Assembly: GCA_004145795.1 (NCBI GenBank)
Contig: SEIO01000001.1
Coordinates: 62,001-126,000, forward strand
Source of the DNA: Lentibacillus lipolyticus
Lineage (GTDB): Bacteria; Bacillota; Bacilli; Bacillales; Amphibacillaceae
Length of the DNA stretch: 64,000 nt
Direction of reading: 5' to 3'
Below, piece by piece: positions 53,923 to 63,070 of this stretch. Position 1 is the first letter of the stretch; each line of letters opens with the position of its first letter. The position numbers were made by a program, and so were the translations under genes. The notes under the pieces are model-generated. The model did not search any database and was not told the origin of the DNA. It saw nothing but the letters and a program-made list of their open reading frames with translations.

Positions 53923-53951
53923 ATATTCTACACCTGTGCCCTTTTTCCTCC
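53923..53951 (-). promoter_or_regulatory. Sigma-H-type promoter upstream of dnaG-sigA
   Basis: On the minus strand GGAGGAAAA (53951-53943), 12 bp, TAGAATAT (53930-53923). The -35 matches the sigma-H consensus (RnAGGAwWW) fully and the -10 (RnGAATww) at 7 of 8. The B. subtilis sigA operon has a sigma-H promoter used early in sporulation. TGTCGAA, a Spo0A-box core, also occurs on this strand at about 53785-53791. Confidence 0.55.
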
Positions 53952-54013
53952 CCAAATGACAATGTTTTATTTTTCAGAATACCAACAGACCTATCCATCT
54001 AATGCGCACTTGT

Positions 54014-54175
54014 TTATACATTTTTTACACAAATAATAATTATAATACAAAATACAATAAAATACCATGAAAAATTCATGATTTTTAGGGTGCCGGCCCC
54101 CAACAACATGCCATTGAAAAATTTCGACATTCGCTTCGTTAAGAAGAGTGCCGAAGCTTTTTTATAACGATTCAT
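54014..54175 (-). CDS. Possible 53-aa membrane peptide, uncertain
   Basis: An open frame MNRYKKASALFLTKRMSKFF then ending in a hydrophobic segment (FIVFCIIIIICVKNV). AGGAAAG lies 8 nt before the ATG. The N-terminal half is basic. A 14-bp direct repeat (54074-54087 and 54170-54183) makes the tetrapeptide KIMN occur twice, 32 codons apart (the first copy spans the start). No family is recognised; it may be chance. Confidence 0.3.
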   Translation of the reverse strand: MNRYKKASALFLTKRMSKFFNGMLLGAGTLKIMNFSWYFIVFCIIIIICVKNV

Positions 54176-54202
54176 GATTTTTACTTTCCTACGTTGGAAC
54201 AC

Positions 54203-54236
54203 AGAAGACATCCTGCACAGCTGCAGAATGTCTTCA
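54203..54236 (-). terminator. Hairpin after ppsR
   Basis: GAAGACAT..TGCA / TGCA..ATGTCTTC stem with a short loop, 12 bp beyond the ppsR stop. T-richness is weak. Confidence 0.5.
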
Positions 54237-54247
54237 TGAATGAAAGG

Positions 54248-55048
54248 TTATTTTGTCATCCGCAAAATGGTGTTCGCCGTCTCTTCTACTGCCTTATGGG
54301 AAACATCAACGACCTTACAGCCTATTTTCGTTACAACCTGGTCAAAATAGTCAAGTTCCTGATGAATCCGCTGCATGTTTGCGTATGTGGCCTGATCGCC
54401 CAGACCTAATGCTTTCAGTCTTTCTTTACGTATATCATTTAATTTTTCAGCGCTTATTCGCAGGCCGATACATTTGGCCGGATCAACTTCGAACAATTCT
54501 TCCGGAGGATCGACTTCAGGAACGATTGGAACATTGGCAACCTTGATACGTTTATGTGCCAAATATTGAGATAAGGGTGTTTTTGATGTACGGGATACAC
54601 CAATTAAAATAATGTCGGCACGCGCAATCCCGCGGGGATCCCTTCCATCATCATACTTGACTGCGAATTCAATGGCCTCGACCCGCCTGAAGTAATCCTC
54701 ATCTAATTTATGGACAAGCCCGGGCTGCATATGCGGACTCCTGCTGAATGCCCGCTCCATCGAATTCAGCATCGGACCCATAATATCGATTGCTTCCAAG
54801 TTCATCTTACCTGCTTGTTCATTTAAATATGCACGCAGTTCCGAGTCTACAAGGGTGAATCCAAGAGGTGCCTGTTTCTCCATTGCCAACTGCAATGTAT
54901 CATCTATCGTTTGTTTGTCTTCCACATAGGGCACTCGCTGGATATGGTATTCTCCATTATTGAATTGGCTTAAGCCCGCTTTTATAACCAGTTCTGCTGT
55001 CTCGCCGACCGAATCCGACAGAACATAAACAAGTGGCCTGTTATCCAT
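54248..55048 (-). CDS. ppsR: Pyruvate phosphate dikinase regulatory protein / CcpN modulator (YqfL)
   Basis: A DUF299-family bifunctional kinase/pyrophosphorylase that uses ADP to inactivate PPDK and phosphate to reactivate it. The 266-aa protein has the P-loop-like [11 protein letters not shown] (about 150-160), SDSVGETAE near the N terminus and [17 protein letters not shown]. In B. subtilis YqfL modulates CcpN, encoded immediately upstream here as well. Confidence 0.94.
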   Translation of the reverse strand: MDNRPLVYVLSDSVGETAELVIKAGLSQFNNGEYHIQRVPYVEDKQTIDDTLQLAMEKQAPLGFTLVDSELRAYLNEQAGKMNLEAIDIMGPMLNSMERAFSRSPHMQPGLVHKLDEDYFRRVEAIEFAVKYDDGRDPRGIARADIILIGVSRTSKTPLSQYLAHKRIKVANVPIVPEVDPPEELFEVDPAKCIGLRISAEKLNDIRKERLKALGLGDQATYANMQRIHQELDYFDQVVTKIGCKVVDVSHKAVEETANTILRMTK

Positions 55049-55066
55049 GGATATACTCCTCTCTTT

Positions 55067-55693
55067 TTAATGCTCATCCATAATCAGTTCAACAAACACC
55101 TTTGTAATCGTCGTTTTCGTTATTCGCCCGACGATTTCTTTCCCGGCATCGGTTTCTTTAATCACCGGCAAACCGTCAATTTGATTGTCAATCAGCTTTT
55201 TGGCGGCATCAATCATCAGGTCATCCCGATAGCATACGGTAATATTCGGCATTCTGGTCATAATAATATGCACAGGAATGGCGTCCAACTCCTGATTACC
55301 GATACTCGCCCGGAGCAAGTCCTTCCGGGAAAGAACACCTGTCAGAGTGGAGTGCGTATCAACCACAAACAACGTACCCACATCTTCAAGAAACATAGTG
55401 GAGATGGCATCATATACTGAAGCTTCCTCTTTTACGACAATCGGAACAGACTGATATTCATGCACCTTAAACTGCTTGATTTTTTCTGTCAATAGTTCAG
55501 TCCCGGTCTTGCCTGTATAGAAATAGCCAACTCGGGGTCTCGCTTCAAGGAAACCAGCCATGGTTAGTATAGCCAGATCGGGCCGTAAAGTAGCCCTGGT
55601 GAGATTCAGCCGTTCCGCTATCTGTTCGCCGGTGATCGGGCCATTTGCTTTGACAATCTCAATAATTTGTTCCTGTCTATTCGATAATTCCAC
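55067..55693 (-). CDS. ccpN: Gluconeogenesis repressor CcpN (GTG start)
   Basis: Represses gluconeogenic genes such as gapB and pckA during glycolysis. The 208-aa protein has an N-terminal helix-turn-helix (ITGEQIAERLNLTRATLRPD) and two CBS domains (about 72-200, VGTLFVVD, GVLSRKDLLRAS and HIIMTRMPNITVC) that sense nucleotides. GTG giving MELSNRQEQI is chosen by alignment with B. subtilis CcpN and a GGTGG 8 nt upstream; other in-frame GTG/TTG codons lie up to 8 codons earlier. Confidence 0.93.
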   Translation of the reverse strand: MELSNRQEQIIEIVKANGPITGEQIAERLNLTRATLRPDLAILTMAGFLEARPRVGYFYTGKTGTELLTEKIKQFKVHEYQSVPIVVKEEASVYDAISTMFLEDVGTLFVVDTHSTLTGVLSRKDLLRASIGNQELDAIPVHIIMTRMPNITVCYRDDLMIDAAKKLIDNQIDGLPVIKETDAGKEIVGRITKTTITKVFVELIMDEH

Positions 55694-55778
55694 CTTTTTC
55701 ACCACCCGTACGATCAATGTGACATACTACCTTATAATATTATAGCCTATTTATGGTGAAAAAGGAAAGGCAGTCATC

Positions 55779-57866
55779 CTATACAAACTGCTGTTTCCAT
55801 TCAATCACGGATAAATCCGCATAACTTCGAATTAGAGCAGCGATATGATTTATTAACGCAAGACGATTGTCCCGAAGCGCCGCATCATCGGACATAACCA
55901 TATTGTGATCAAAGAAAGCGTGTATCGGCTGGGCGAGTCTTCCCAATTGCTGCAGAGCCTGATGTGCATTTTGCTGCTCATTTGCTTGCTGGAACGCTTC
56001 CCTGCTTTCTTGCAGCGCATCATACAGTTGCTGTTCGGAAGGCGTTTGGAACATTGCTGGATCGATATCATACCGATTGGTTTTGCCAGCTAGATTAAGG
56101 GTGCGGACAAGTGCTTCCTGGACTGTCGTAAATTCCGGGTTATTCCGTTGATTTGATAGTTCTTTTGCTTTTGCCATGGTGTAAGGTATAACACCAATAT
56201 CATCATACAGCACGGCTTGAATGATATCCTGTCCGGCTGTCACTTCTCTTAACAGATAGGCAGCGCGCTGTTTGAAAAACTGATCCAGCTCCTGTTTGGC
56301 TTTTTCCTGATCGGCTTGCTCAATACCGGTGTCCAAATAAAGACTTTGTGCCAATTCCAGTAATGACTCAACGGATATATCCCAATTACGGTCGTGAAGT
56401 ATTCTTAATAGGCCGATTGCCTGGCGCCTTAGACCATATGGATCGTGTGAGCCGCTCGGAATCAGTCCAGCATCAATACAGCCGACAATGGTATCCAGTT
56501 TATCCGCCAGACTGACCATAGCACCCTCCAGGGTCTGCGGAAGTGGTCCATCAGCCTGGACAGGCAAATAATGCTCTGCTATAGCTTTAGCCACTTCTTG
56601 GGTTTCACCGGCATTACGCGCGTATGTTTCACCGATAGTTCCTTGCAGATTTGTAAATTCATTGACCATATTTGTCGGCAAATCAAACTTACAGATTTCA
56701 GCGGCCCTGATAGCATCTGCATGCTGCTTGCCACTCAATCCAAGCCACCCTGACAGCTGTTCCGTTATTGTCCGGACCCGGGCCACTTTGTCACTGATGG
56801 TTCCCAATTTTTCTTGAAATACAATCCGTTCCAGTTTGTTTAAGTAGTAATCAATCGATTGTTTCTGGTCTTCTTCAAAAAAGAACTGTGCATCAGATAA
56901 CCTCGCCCGAAGCACTTTCTCATTGCCTTTCTTCACCGTTTCAATTCCATGATCATCACCATTGCGGACACTTACAAAATAAGGAAGCAGTTCATTATTT
57001 GTATCCTTAACAGGAAAGTACCGCTGATGTTCTTTCATCGACGTGATAAGTACATCTTCCGGAAGTGTTAAATAGGCAGGATCAAACGAACCTGTGAAAA
57101 CAGTCGGATATTCAACAAGATTGCGCACTTCTTGCAGCAACTCTTCATCTTCCGGGATGTGAAAGCCATGTTGGGATTCTAAACTTTTTAAGCCCTCGGC
57201 AATTAGCCGCTGCCGCTTTTGCGGGTTAGCAATGACAAACTGCTTCTCCAGTGCTCCTGCATAATGAGCCGGTGTTTCTATCGTTATTTTGTCCCCCAGA
57301 AAACGATGACCATACGTATCGTTTCCAGTATGAACACCAGCTACTTCAAACGGGATGACCTCATCGCCAAAGAGTGCCGCAATCCATCGGACAGGCCGTG
57401 CATAACGAAGCGACTGATCCGCCCAACGCATATTTTTCGGAAAAGAAATAGACTCGATTATTTCCTTAAACGCTGGCAGCAATTCTTGCGTATCCTTACC
57501 AATCACCTGCTTCTCTACAAAGATGTAGCTGGTACCTTTTACATCCTTCGTATAAATGTCATCAACCGTTTTCCCCTGCCCTTTGGAAAAACCGATTGCC
57601 GCTTTCGTCCAGTCACCATTCTCGTCTTGAGCAATTTTCTCTGCCGGCCCTTTTACTTCTTCTCTGATTGATTCCTGCGATTCAGCTGCTCCACTAACGA
57701 GGACAGCAAGCCTGCGCGGTGTCGAGAAAGAAGTGATGGTCTCATAGGCAATTCGCTGTTCTTCGAGCCATGTTTGTGTCTTTTGAAACAGCTGTTCTTC
57801 CGCGTCATCGACAAATCGTGCTGGAAGCTCTTCCAGTCCAATTTCCACTAATATATCTTTAGCCAT
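55779..57866 (-). CDS. glyS: Glycyl-tRNA synthetase beta subunit
   Basis: The tRNA-binding subunit of the alpha2beta2 glycyl-tRNA synthetase. The 695-aa protein starts [20 protein letters not shown], with LRYARPVRWI and FLGDKITIE in the N-terminal half, HD-like helices in the middle and a C-terminal anticodon-binding region. The start codon shares one base with the glyQ stop (TAATG), so translation is coupled. Confidence 0.97.
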   Translation of the reverse strand: MAKDILVEIGLEELPARFVDDAEEQLFQKTQTWLEEQRIAYETITSFSTPRRLAVLVSGAAESQESIREEVKGPAEKIAQDENGDWTKAAIGFSKGQGKTVDDIYTKDVKGTSYIFVEKQVIGKDTQELLPAFKEIIESISFPKNMRWADQSLRYARPVRWIAALFGDEVIPFEVAGVHTGNDTYGHRFLGDKITIETPAHYAGALEKQFVIANPQKRQRLIAEGLKSLESQHGFHIPEDEELLQEVRNLVEYPTVFTGSFDPAYLTLPEDVLITSMKEHQRYFPVKDTNNELLPYFVSVRNGDDHGIETVKKGNEKVLRARLSDAQFFFEEDQKQSIDYYLNKLERIVFQEKLGTISDKVARVRTITEQLSGWLGLSGKQHADAIRAAEICKFDLPTNMVNEFTNLQGTIGETYARNAGETQEVAKAIAEHYLPVQADGPLPQTLEGAMVSLADKLDTIVGCIDAGLIPSGSHDPYGLRRQAIGLLRILHDRNWDISVESLLELAQSLYLDTGIEQADQEKAKQELDQFFKQRAAYLLREVTAGQDIIQAVLYDDIGVIPYTMAKAKELSNQRNNPEFTTVQEALVRTLNLAGKTNRYDIDPAMFQTPSEQQLYDALQESREAFQQANEQQNAHQALQQLGRLAQPIHAFFDHNMVMSDDAALRDNRLALINHIAALIRSYADLSVIEWKQQFV

Positions 57867-58744
57867 TATTCTGCCTCCTTGTTCAGCATTGGGAAGCCTA
57901 ATCGTTCCCGCTCATTTACGTATGCTTTGGAGATGCTTCGTGCCAAATTGCGGATTCGGGATATATATCCTGTCCGTTCTGTCACCGAAATTACTCCTTT
58001 GGCATCAAGTAAATTAAACGTGTGTGAACATTTCAGAACGTAATCATATGCAGGGAAAACGAGCCCTTTTTCCATTGCTGATCCCGCTTCTTTTTCATAC
58101 ATGGAAAATAACTCAAACAGCATATCTGTGTCCGATTCTTCAAACGTATATTTGGAATGTTCATATTCTGGCTGGAAGAAAATGTCGTTCAGTGTGACAC
58201 CATCTGTCCACTCAAGGTCAAATACATTTTCTTTATCCTGAATATACGATGCAAGTCGCTCTATACCATACGTGAGCTCCACGGACACCGGATTTGCCTC
58301 CAAGCCTCCAATTTGCTGAAAGTACGTAAACTGGGTGATTTCCATACCGTCCAGCCAGACTTCCCAGCCCAGTCCTGCAGCACCCAGTGTTGGATTCTCC
58401 CAATTATCTTCTACAAAACGGATATCATGTTCCAGTGGGTCAATCCCCAATGCCTTCAATGAATCCAAATATAAGTCCTGAATATTATCCGGAGAAGGCT
58501 TCATAATAACCTGGAACTGATGATGCTGATAAAGCCGGTTTGGATTTTGTCCGTAACGCCCATCAGCGGGGCGTCTTGATGGTTCTACATATGCGACATT
58601 CCACGGTTCCGGACCGAGACTGCGCAAGAGTGTCATCGGTGACATCGTGCCAGCCCCTTTTTCAACATCATACGCCTGCATGAGAATACAGTTCTGATCA
58701 GACCAGTGCTTTTGCAGTGTTAAAATGATTTCCTGTATTGTCAT
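57866..58744 (-). CDS. glyQ: Glycyl-tRNA synthetase alpha subunit
   Basis: The catalytic subunit that activates glycine. The 292-aa protein starts [19 protein letters not shown] and has [38 protein letters not shown] split across the active site, and [18 protein letters not shown], all standard for GlyQ. The second of two adjacent ATGs is chosen (GGAGG 8 nt upstream). It is controlled by a glycine T-box. Confidence 0.97.
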   Translation of the reverse strand: MTIQEIILTLQKHWSDQNCILMQAYDVEKGAGTMSPMTLLRSLGPEPWNVAYVEPSRRPADGRYGQNPNRLYQHHQFQVIMKPSPDNIQDLYLDSLKALGIDPLEHDIRFVEDNWENPTLGAAGLGWEVWLDGMEITQFTYFQQIGGLEANPVSVELTYGIERLASYIQDKENVFDLEWTDGVTLNDIFFQPEYEHSKYTFEESDTDMLFELFSMYEKEAGSAMEKGLVFPAYDYVLKCSHTFNLLDAKGVISVTERTGYISRIRNLARSISKAYVNERERLGFPMLNKEAE

Positions 58745-58759
58745 CATTTCATCCTCCAC

Positions 58760-58990
58760 TTCCTGTACAATATAAATACCCGCCCCCATGTCTTTATAGC
58801 GACATAGGGACGGGTTCAATCCGCGGTTCCACCCTACTTGCCCTTTAAGCAAGGGCCACTTTTACATACTCGCTTGGGAGTGCCATTCCTTCAAGTCCTG
58901 CCGCCCGGCTCACACCATTCCAGGTTCGCTGTAAACAGGGGTCTTCAAGTACTATTCTCCTTCATTGCCTGAGTCACTTATGTAAATATG
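58760..58990 (-). ncRNA. T-box leader controlling glyQS
   Basis: The T-box sequence GGTGGAACCGCGG is at 58821-58833 (minus strand). It is followed by a terminator stem CCC(G)TCCCTATGTC / GACATGGGGGCGGG (58779-58815). Stem I occupies the upstream part; AATGGCACTC probably carries the GGC specifier for tRNA-Gly. Uncharged tRNA-Gly would stabilise the antiterminator. Confidence 0.92.
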
Positions 58991-58996
58991 TATAAA

Positions 58997-59025
58997 ATAT
59001 AACTGTATTTCGCCTATTTTGTCAA
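58997..59025 (-). promoter_or_regulatory. Sigma-A promoter of the glyQS T-box leader
   Basis: On the minus strand TTGACA (59025-59020), 17 bp, TTATAT (59002-58997), just upstream of the T-box leader. Confidence 0.8.
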
Positions 59026-59035
59026 GAAGACCATG

Positions 59036-59779
59036 CTATAGCAGTTTATCAAGCTGATGGAGGAAGCGTTTCGATTTTAAATAATACCCCCCATAGGCAT
59101 CGTAATATGCATCTATCAATTTTCGGAGCTGTTTCTTGTTTTCCTCTTTTACAGAAATACTTCCAACCCGCTCCAGTCCCACATCAGCAAATATTCGAAG
59201 TAGATGTGCCTGTTTAGCGGTAAGCCGGACTGCTTTCGAATCAATGTGTTGACACTGCAGACAGAGAAATCCCCCCTCCGCTATGGAGAAGGTGAACAGA
59301 CCATCTCGTTGGCCGCAGTGCACACACTGATTAACCACAGGACCGAATCCCCCTCTGGCAAATACTTTCAGTTCATACATCATGACTGGAACGGCTGCAT
59401 CCTCTTCCTCTGCAATCCAATTTAGTGTCTCATGCAGCTGGCTATATAGCTCCGGATCCGGCGTCTTGGCGTCAGACAGCTTATCGGTCAATTCAGCAAT
59501 ATAGGAAGCATAAGCCGTTTTAACAATATCTTCCCTGACTTTTCTGCTTGCGTTTATAACATCTCCCTGCTGAATCGTACTCAATCCCGAGTTGACATAA
59601 ATAAAAAATTCACCAATAATGAATGGCTGCGTAACTGCAGCCATTCTGCTTTTTGGCTTTTTAGCTCCCCTGGCAATCGCAGGTATTTTCCCTAATTTAT
59701 TACTGAACAGCGTGACAATTTTATGCGTTTCTCCGTAATCTTGTGTTTTTATAACAATACCTTGCATTTTTTCAAGCAA
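59036..59779 (-). CDS. recO: DNA repair protein RecO (TTG start)
   Basis: Helps load RecA on SSB-coated DNA. The 247-aa protein has an N-terminal OB fold (QGIVIKTQDYGETHKIVTLF) and a helical domain with a zinc finger, CVHC ... CLQC (about 155-181). It starts at TTG after AAGGTGAG, which aligns with the B. subtilis start. It lies in recO-yqzL-era order as in B. subtilis. Confidence 0.95.
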   Translation of the reverse strand: MLEKMQGIVIKTQDYGETHKIVTLFSNKLGKIPAIARGAKKPKSRMAAVTQPFIIGEFFIYVNSGLSTIQQGDVINASRKVREDIVKTAYASYIAELTDKLSDAKTPDPELYSQLHETLNWIAEEEDAAVPVMMYELKVFARGGFGPVVNQCVHCGQRDGLFTFSIAEGGFLCLQCQHIDSKAVRLTAKQAHLLRIFADVGLERVGSISVKEENKKQLRKLIDAYYDAYGGYYLKSKRFLHQLDKLL

Positions 59780-59814
59780 ACAGTCTCACCTTCTATGGAC
59801 ATTGCTGACCACCC

Positions 59815-59961
59815 CTATGCATCAGGGTTGGCTGATGATGTTTCCGGTTCTTCCTGCTGATCGGCCTTTTCTTCCATTGATTCATTTTCAAGTTCTTTTA
59901 GTAATAAATAGGTTTCAATGTTTCCTGTTTGACTGAATAATTTCCAAGTAAAGTCGATCAC
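59815..59961 (-). CDS. yqzL: YqzL family small protein (GTG start)
   Basis: A 48-aa protein starting MIDFTWKLFSQTGNIETYLL with an acidic tail (EEKADQQEEPE), like YqzL found between recO and era in Bacillus. GGCGGGG lies 6 nt before the GTG. Function is unknown. Confidence 0.85.
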   Translation of the reverse strand: MIDFTWKLFSQTGNIETYLLLKELENESMEEKADQQEEPETSSANPDA

Positions 59962-60054
59962 AAGAAACCCCGCCTTTCTGTAGCATGTTTATGACGACTG
60001 CAGTATTATGTTTTCCGCGCATGGTAAATCCATAAGTATTAAATTTTACCAAGT

Positions 60055-60960
60055 CTAGTAGTCATCGCTGCGGTAGCCGAGTTCCTGGAGCTGTGATTGC
60101 TTGTTGCGCCAGTCTTTCTGAACTTTCACCCAAAGCTCAAGAAAAACTTGGGAACCTAGCAGTGCTTCGATATCTCTGCGTGCTTTTTGGCCAATATTTT
60201 TCAGCATTGCTCCCTGTTTTCCTATAATAATCCCTTTTTGTGTTTTTCGCTCTGTCACAATCGACGCTTGAATGAAAATAGCACCGGACTCTCTTTCTTC
60301 CAGATTCTCAATGGCCACCGCAATGGAATGGGGAACTTCTTCCCTTGTCAGCTCCAGCACCTTTTCCCGAATGAACTCGCTTATAATAAAACGTTCCGGA
60401 TGGTCGGTCACATAATCGTCCGGATAGTATTGTGGTCCTTCTGGCATATGATTCTTCAGTTCATCAAGCAATTGGCTGATATTGTTGCCATGCAATGCCG
60501 AAATAGGGAAAACTTCGGTAAAATTATACTTATTTCTGTACGTATCGATTAACGGCAAAAGATTATCCGGGTGAACAAGATCAATTTTATTAATCACCAG
60601 AAAAACAGGGCGCTTCGTATTCTCCAGGAGATCCAATATATATTGATCACCTTTTCCATAACCTTCTGCAGCATTAACCATAAATAGTACTGCATCCACC
60701 TCATTTAGCGTATCCTCGGCTGATTTCACCATAAAATCCCCTAAACGGTGCTTCGGTTTATGGATTCCTGGAGTATCAATAAACACAAGTTGTGCGTCCG
60801 CATTGGTCACAACACCTTGAATTCGGTTCCGGGTTGTCTGCCGCTTTTCGCTCATAATCGCAATTTTTTGGCCAATGACATGATTCAGGAATGTTGACTT
60901 TCCTGCATTTGGTCTGCCAATAATCGTTATAAAACCTGATTTAAATGTCTCATTCATCAT
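60055..60960 (-). CDS. era: GTPase Era
   Basis: A ribosome-associated GTPase needed for 16S rRNA maturation. The 301-aa protein has G1 GRPNAGKST (about 15-23), G2 in [10 protein letters not shown]3 DTPGIHKP, G4 NKID and G5 SALHG, then a KH domain (about 200-300) with [11 protein letters not shown]. The first of two ATGs after GGAGG is chosen. The cytidine deaminase gene cdd, between dgkA and era in B. subtilis, is missing. Confidence 0.97.
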   Translation of the reverse strand: MMNETFKSGFITIIGRPNAGKSTFLNHVIGQKIAIMSEKRQTTRNRIQGVVTNADAQLVFIDTPGIHKPKHRLGDFMVKSAEDTLNEVDAVLFMVNAAEGYGKGDQYILDLLENTKRPVFLVINKIDLVHPDNLLPLIDTYRNKYNFTEVFPISALHGNNISQLLDELKNHMPEGPQYYPDDYVTDHPERFIISEFIREKVLELTREEVPHSIAVAIENLEERESGAIFIQASIVTERKTQKGIIIGKQGAMLKNIGQKARRDIEALLGSQVFLELWVKVQKDWRNKQSQLQELGYRSDDY

Positions 60961-61084
60961 ATTTATCCTCCGAAGCATCTGCTATTTTTTATCATACTAT
61001 AAAAGCCTATCTGTTTCATGCATATGGACAAAACCTTTAAAAATAACCATTATTTCGACGGAAATAGACAAATAATGGTGGAAA

Positions 61085-61110
61085 AAATAACCTTCACCAA
61101 TGGAAGGTTT
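61085..61110 (-). terminator. Terminator at the end of dgkA
   Basis: AACCTTC / GAAGGTT stem with a 7-nt loop followed by six T on the minus strand. It overlaps the dgkA stop codon. Confidence 0.8.
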
Positions 61111-61480
61111 ACTGAAATATGGCGTATAATTCGGGAAGGAAAATAAACAGCCCTGCAGCTGCAGCAAACACAGCTGAAATGAATACTGCACCTGCTGCAA
61201 TATCTTTAACCAACTTTGCTTGGGGGTGGATATCGGGTTTAAGGTAGTCAAGCATTTTCTCGATAGCCGTATTAATAAGTTCAGCAGTCATCACCATCCC
61301 GGTGGCGAGCATAATCAGCGCCCACTGGAATGCGTCCAGCCGGAAAACAAATCCGGCTGCTGCAGCGAGGACAGCCGCCACAAGATGAAACCTGAAGTTC
61401 CGTTCCGTTCTGGCAGCAGCCTTAAGCCCATTCCATGCATGAACGAAACCAATCATTGGTTTTTTCGGTCTATCGCTCAA
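61109..61480 (-). CDS. dgkA: Undecaprenol/diacylglycerol kinase DgkA
   Basis: A small membrane kinase of the DgkA family, in Gram-positives acting on undecaprenol. The 123-aa protein has three membrane segments and the catalytic motif ELINTAIEKMLDYLKP (about 66-81). The start is uncertain: TTG at 61480 has GGTGAG 7 nt upstream, and GTG at 61492 is the alternative. It overlaps ybeY by 11 nt. Confidence 0.92.
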   Translation of the reverse strand: MSDRPKKPMIGFVHAWNGLKAAARTERNFRFHLVAAVLAAAAGFVFRLDAFQWALIMLATGMVMTAELINTAIEKMLDYLKPDIHPQAKLVKDIAAGAVFISAVFAAAAGLFIFLPELYAIFQ

Positions 61481-61934
61481 GACCAAACTCACCCAGTATC
61501 AAATCCTGTTTCCGAAACATGGCTTCTTCGTCTTGTTGATTCATGTGGTCATAACCAAGCAAATGTAAGAAACCATGTATCGTCAGGAATCCCAGTTCCC
61601 TTTCAAGTGAATGGCCATACTCCTCTGCCTGTTCTTTTGCCTTGTCAACAGAGATAACAATATCACCCAGCACAAGTGGCAAATCCTCGCCCAAGATATC
61701 TGCTTCATCATCTGATTTTTCCTGCATTGCAAATGAAATAACATCTGTTGGCCTATCCTGCTGGCGGTAATTCCGGTTTATTTCGCGGATTTCCCGATTA
61801 TTGACAAATATTACGGACAGTTCCGCCTCGCTGGCAATGACCTCTTTTTCTGCTGCAAACATAAGCAGCCGCTGAAGCAAGTCGATATTGTCCGCTTTGA
61901 TGGACTTTGTTTCATCGTGAAAATCAATATGCAC
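61470..61934 (-). CDS. ybeY: Endoribonuclease YbeY (GTG start)
   Basis: A metal-dependent RNase acting in 16S rRNA 3'-end processing. The 154-aa protein has the zinc motif HGFLHLLGYDH (about 117-127) and RPTDVISFAM (about 58-67). GTG start with GGGGG 7 nt upstream. In B. subtilis pgpH (yqfF) separates phoH from ybeY; here only 174 bp do. Confidence 0.95.
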   Translation of the reverse strand: MHIDFHDETKSIKADNIDLLQRLLMFAAEKEVIASEAELSVIFVNNREIREINRNYRQQDRPTDVISFAMQEKSDDEADILGEDLPLVLGDIVISVDKAKEQAEEYGHSLERELGFLTIHGFLHLLGYDHMNQQDEEAMFRKQDLILGEFGLER

Positions 61935-62067
61935 GTTATTGCCCCCTCATAAGGATAGTTGCTTTTGGGTATAGTTCATTGCTCATAAGTCTGATTAAGT
62001 TATTAACCTTATGCTGCGTTGTTCGTTCTATTTTCAGCAGACATCCAGGCGAAAATGATACAGAAAT

Positions 62068-62092
62068 AAGACCCGCTTCATCTGGGGGTCTT
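62068..62092 (-). terminator. Terminator of phoH
   Basis: On the minus strand AAGACCC / GGGTCTT pairs around a loop of about 11 nt, followed by ATTTCTG. The gap 61935-62108 otherwise holds no supported gene. Confidence 0.6.
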
Positions 62093-62108
62093 ACACTGAT
62101 AGCACCAT

Positions 62109-63068
62109 TTATTTCGCTTGTTCATAGGCATCGATAATTCGTTGGACCAATGGATGGCGGACAACATCCGTCTGATTCAAATGAATAATGGAAATACCAG
62201 TAACGGATGCCAGAAGTTCATTAGCTACTCGCAATCCGGATTGAACTCCTTTGGGAAGGTCGATTTGGGTGATATCGCCGGTAATAATCATTTTCGATCC
62301 GAAACCTAGTCGAGTCAAAAACATTTTCATTTGTTCAGGAGTCGTATTCTGTGCCTCATCCAAAATGACAAAGGCGTCATCCAGTGTCCTCCCCCGCATA
62401 TAAGCAAGCGGGGCAATTTCTATCGTGTCGCGCTCAATCAGACGCATAGTATGTTCGCTGCCGAGCACATCATGCAAAGCATCATACAACGGTCTAAGAT
62501 ACGGATCAACCTTTTCCTTTAAATCTCCCGGTAAAAAACCGAGACTTTCCCCTGCCTCTACGGCAGGACGCGTTAAAATAATCCGCTTTACCTCGCCATT
62601 TTTTAAAGCCCGCACTGCCATAACTACTGCAAGATATGTTTTGCCGGTTCCGGCTGGTCCAATACCAAACACAAGATCATTGGATTTAACTGCTGCTACA
62701 TAGTGTTTTTGCCCCAGGGTCTGAACGCGAATTGACTTCCCTCTCGCGTTTTTAGTAATTTCATCCTCAAAGAGCGTTTCAAACTGACTTATTTTCCCTT
62801 TTTTTGCCAGGTCAACTGCATAAACGATATCCCGTTCCGTTATATTGATACCTTTACGTACGATGGACAGCACTGTCAGCAGGATCTCTTCCACTAATGT
62901 GATACTTTCATCTGTCCCTGAAACACTTACATGTTCCCCTCTGGTAACAATGGACACATTCAGCAAGTGCTCCAGTTGTTTTAAATACTTATCGTTTGTA
63001 CCGAATAAGGCCAACGCCTCATTTGGGTTTGCTAGCTGAAGCTCGATTGTTTTTAAGTTTTCCGACAT
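62109..63068 (-). CDS. phoH: PhoH-like ATPase
   Basis: A P-loop ATPase linked to RNA metabolism. The 319-aa protein has an N-terminal KH-like part, Walker A GPAGTGKT (about 132-139), TRPAVEAGESLGFLPGDL and Walker B FVILDEAQN, followed by ITGDITQIDLP. The ATG with AGGAG 7 nt upstream is chosen. It starts 3 bp after the yqfD stop (cotranscribed). Confidence 0.95.
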   Translation of the reverse strand: MSENLKTIELQLANPNEALALFGTNDKYLKQLEHLLNVSIVTRGEHVSVSGTDESITLVEEILLTVLSIVRKGINITERDIVYAVDLAKKGKISQFETLFEDEITKNARGKSIRVQTLGQKHYVAAVKSNDLVFGIGPAGTGKTYLAVVMAVRALKNGEVKRIILTRPAVEAGESLGFLPGDLKEKVDPYLRPLYDALHDVLGSEHTMRLIERDTIEIAPLAYMRGRTLDDAFVILDEAQNTTPEQMKMFLTRLGFGSKMIITGDITQIDLPKGVQSGLRVANELLASVTGISIIHLNQTDVVRHPLVQRIIDAYEQAK

Positions 63069-63070
63069 AA

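Noticed and set aside
54133-54163. Plus-strand GCTTCG/CGAAGC hairpin with six T as the end of a small RNA
   Set aside because: The stem is only 6 bp with a 13-nt loop and no convincing promoter lies upstream on the plus strand.
59996-60054. Extra small gene between yqzL and era
   Set aside because: Too short, no ribosome site, AT-rich spacer only.
61935-62070. Minus-strand open frame of about 55 codons between phoH and ybeY
   Set aside because: No usable start codon with a ribosome site, overlaps the phoH terminator hairpin, and has no recognisable similarity to PgpH.
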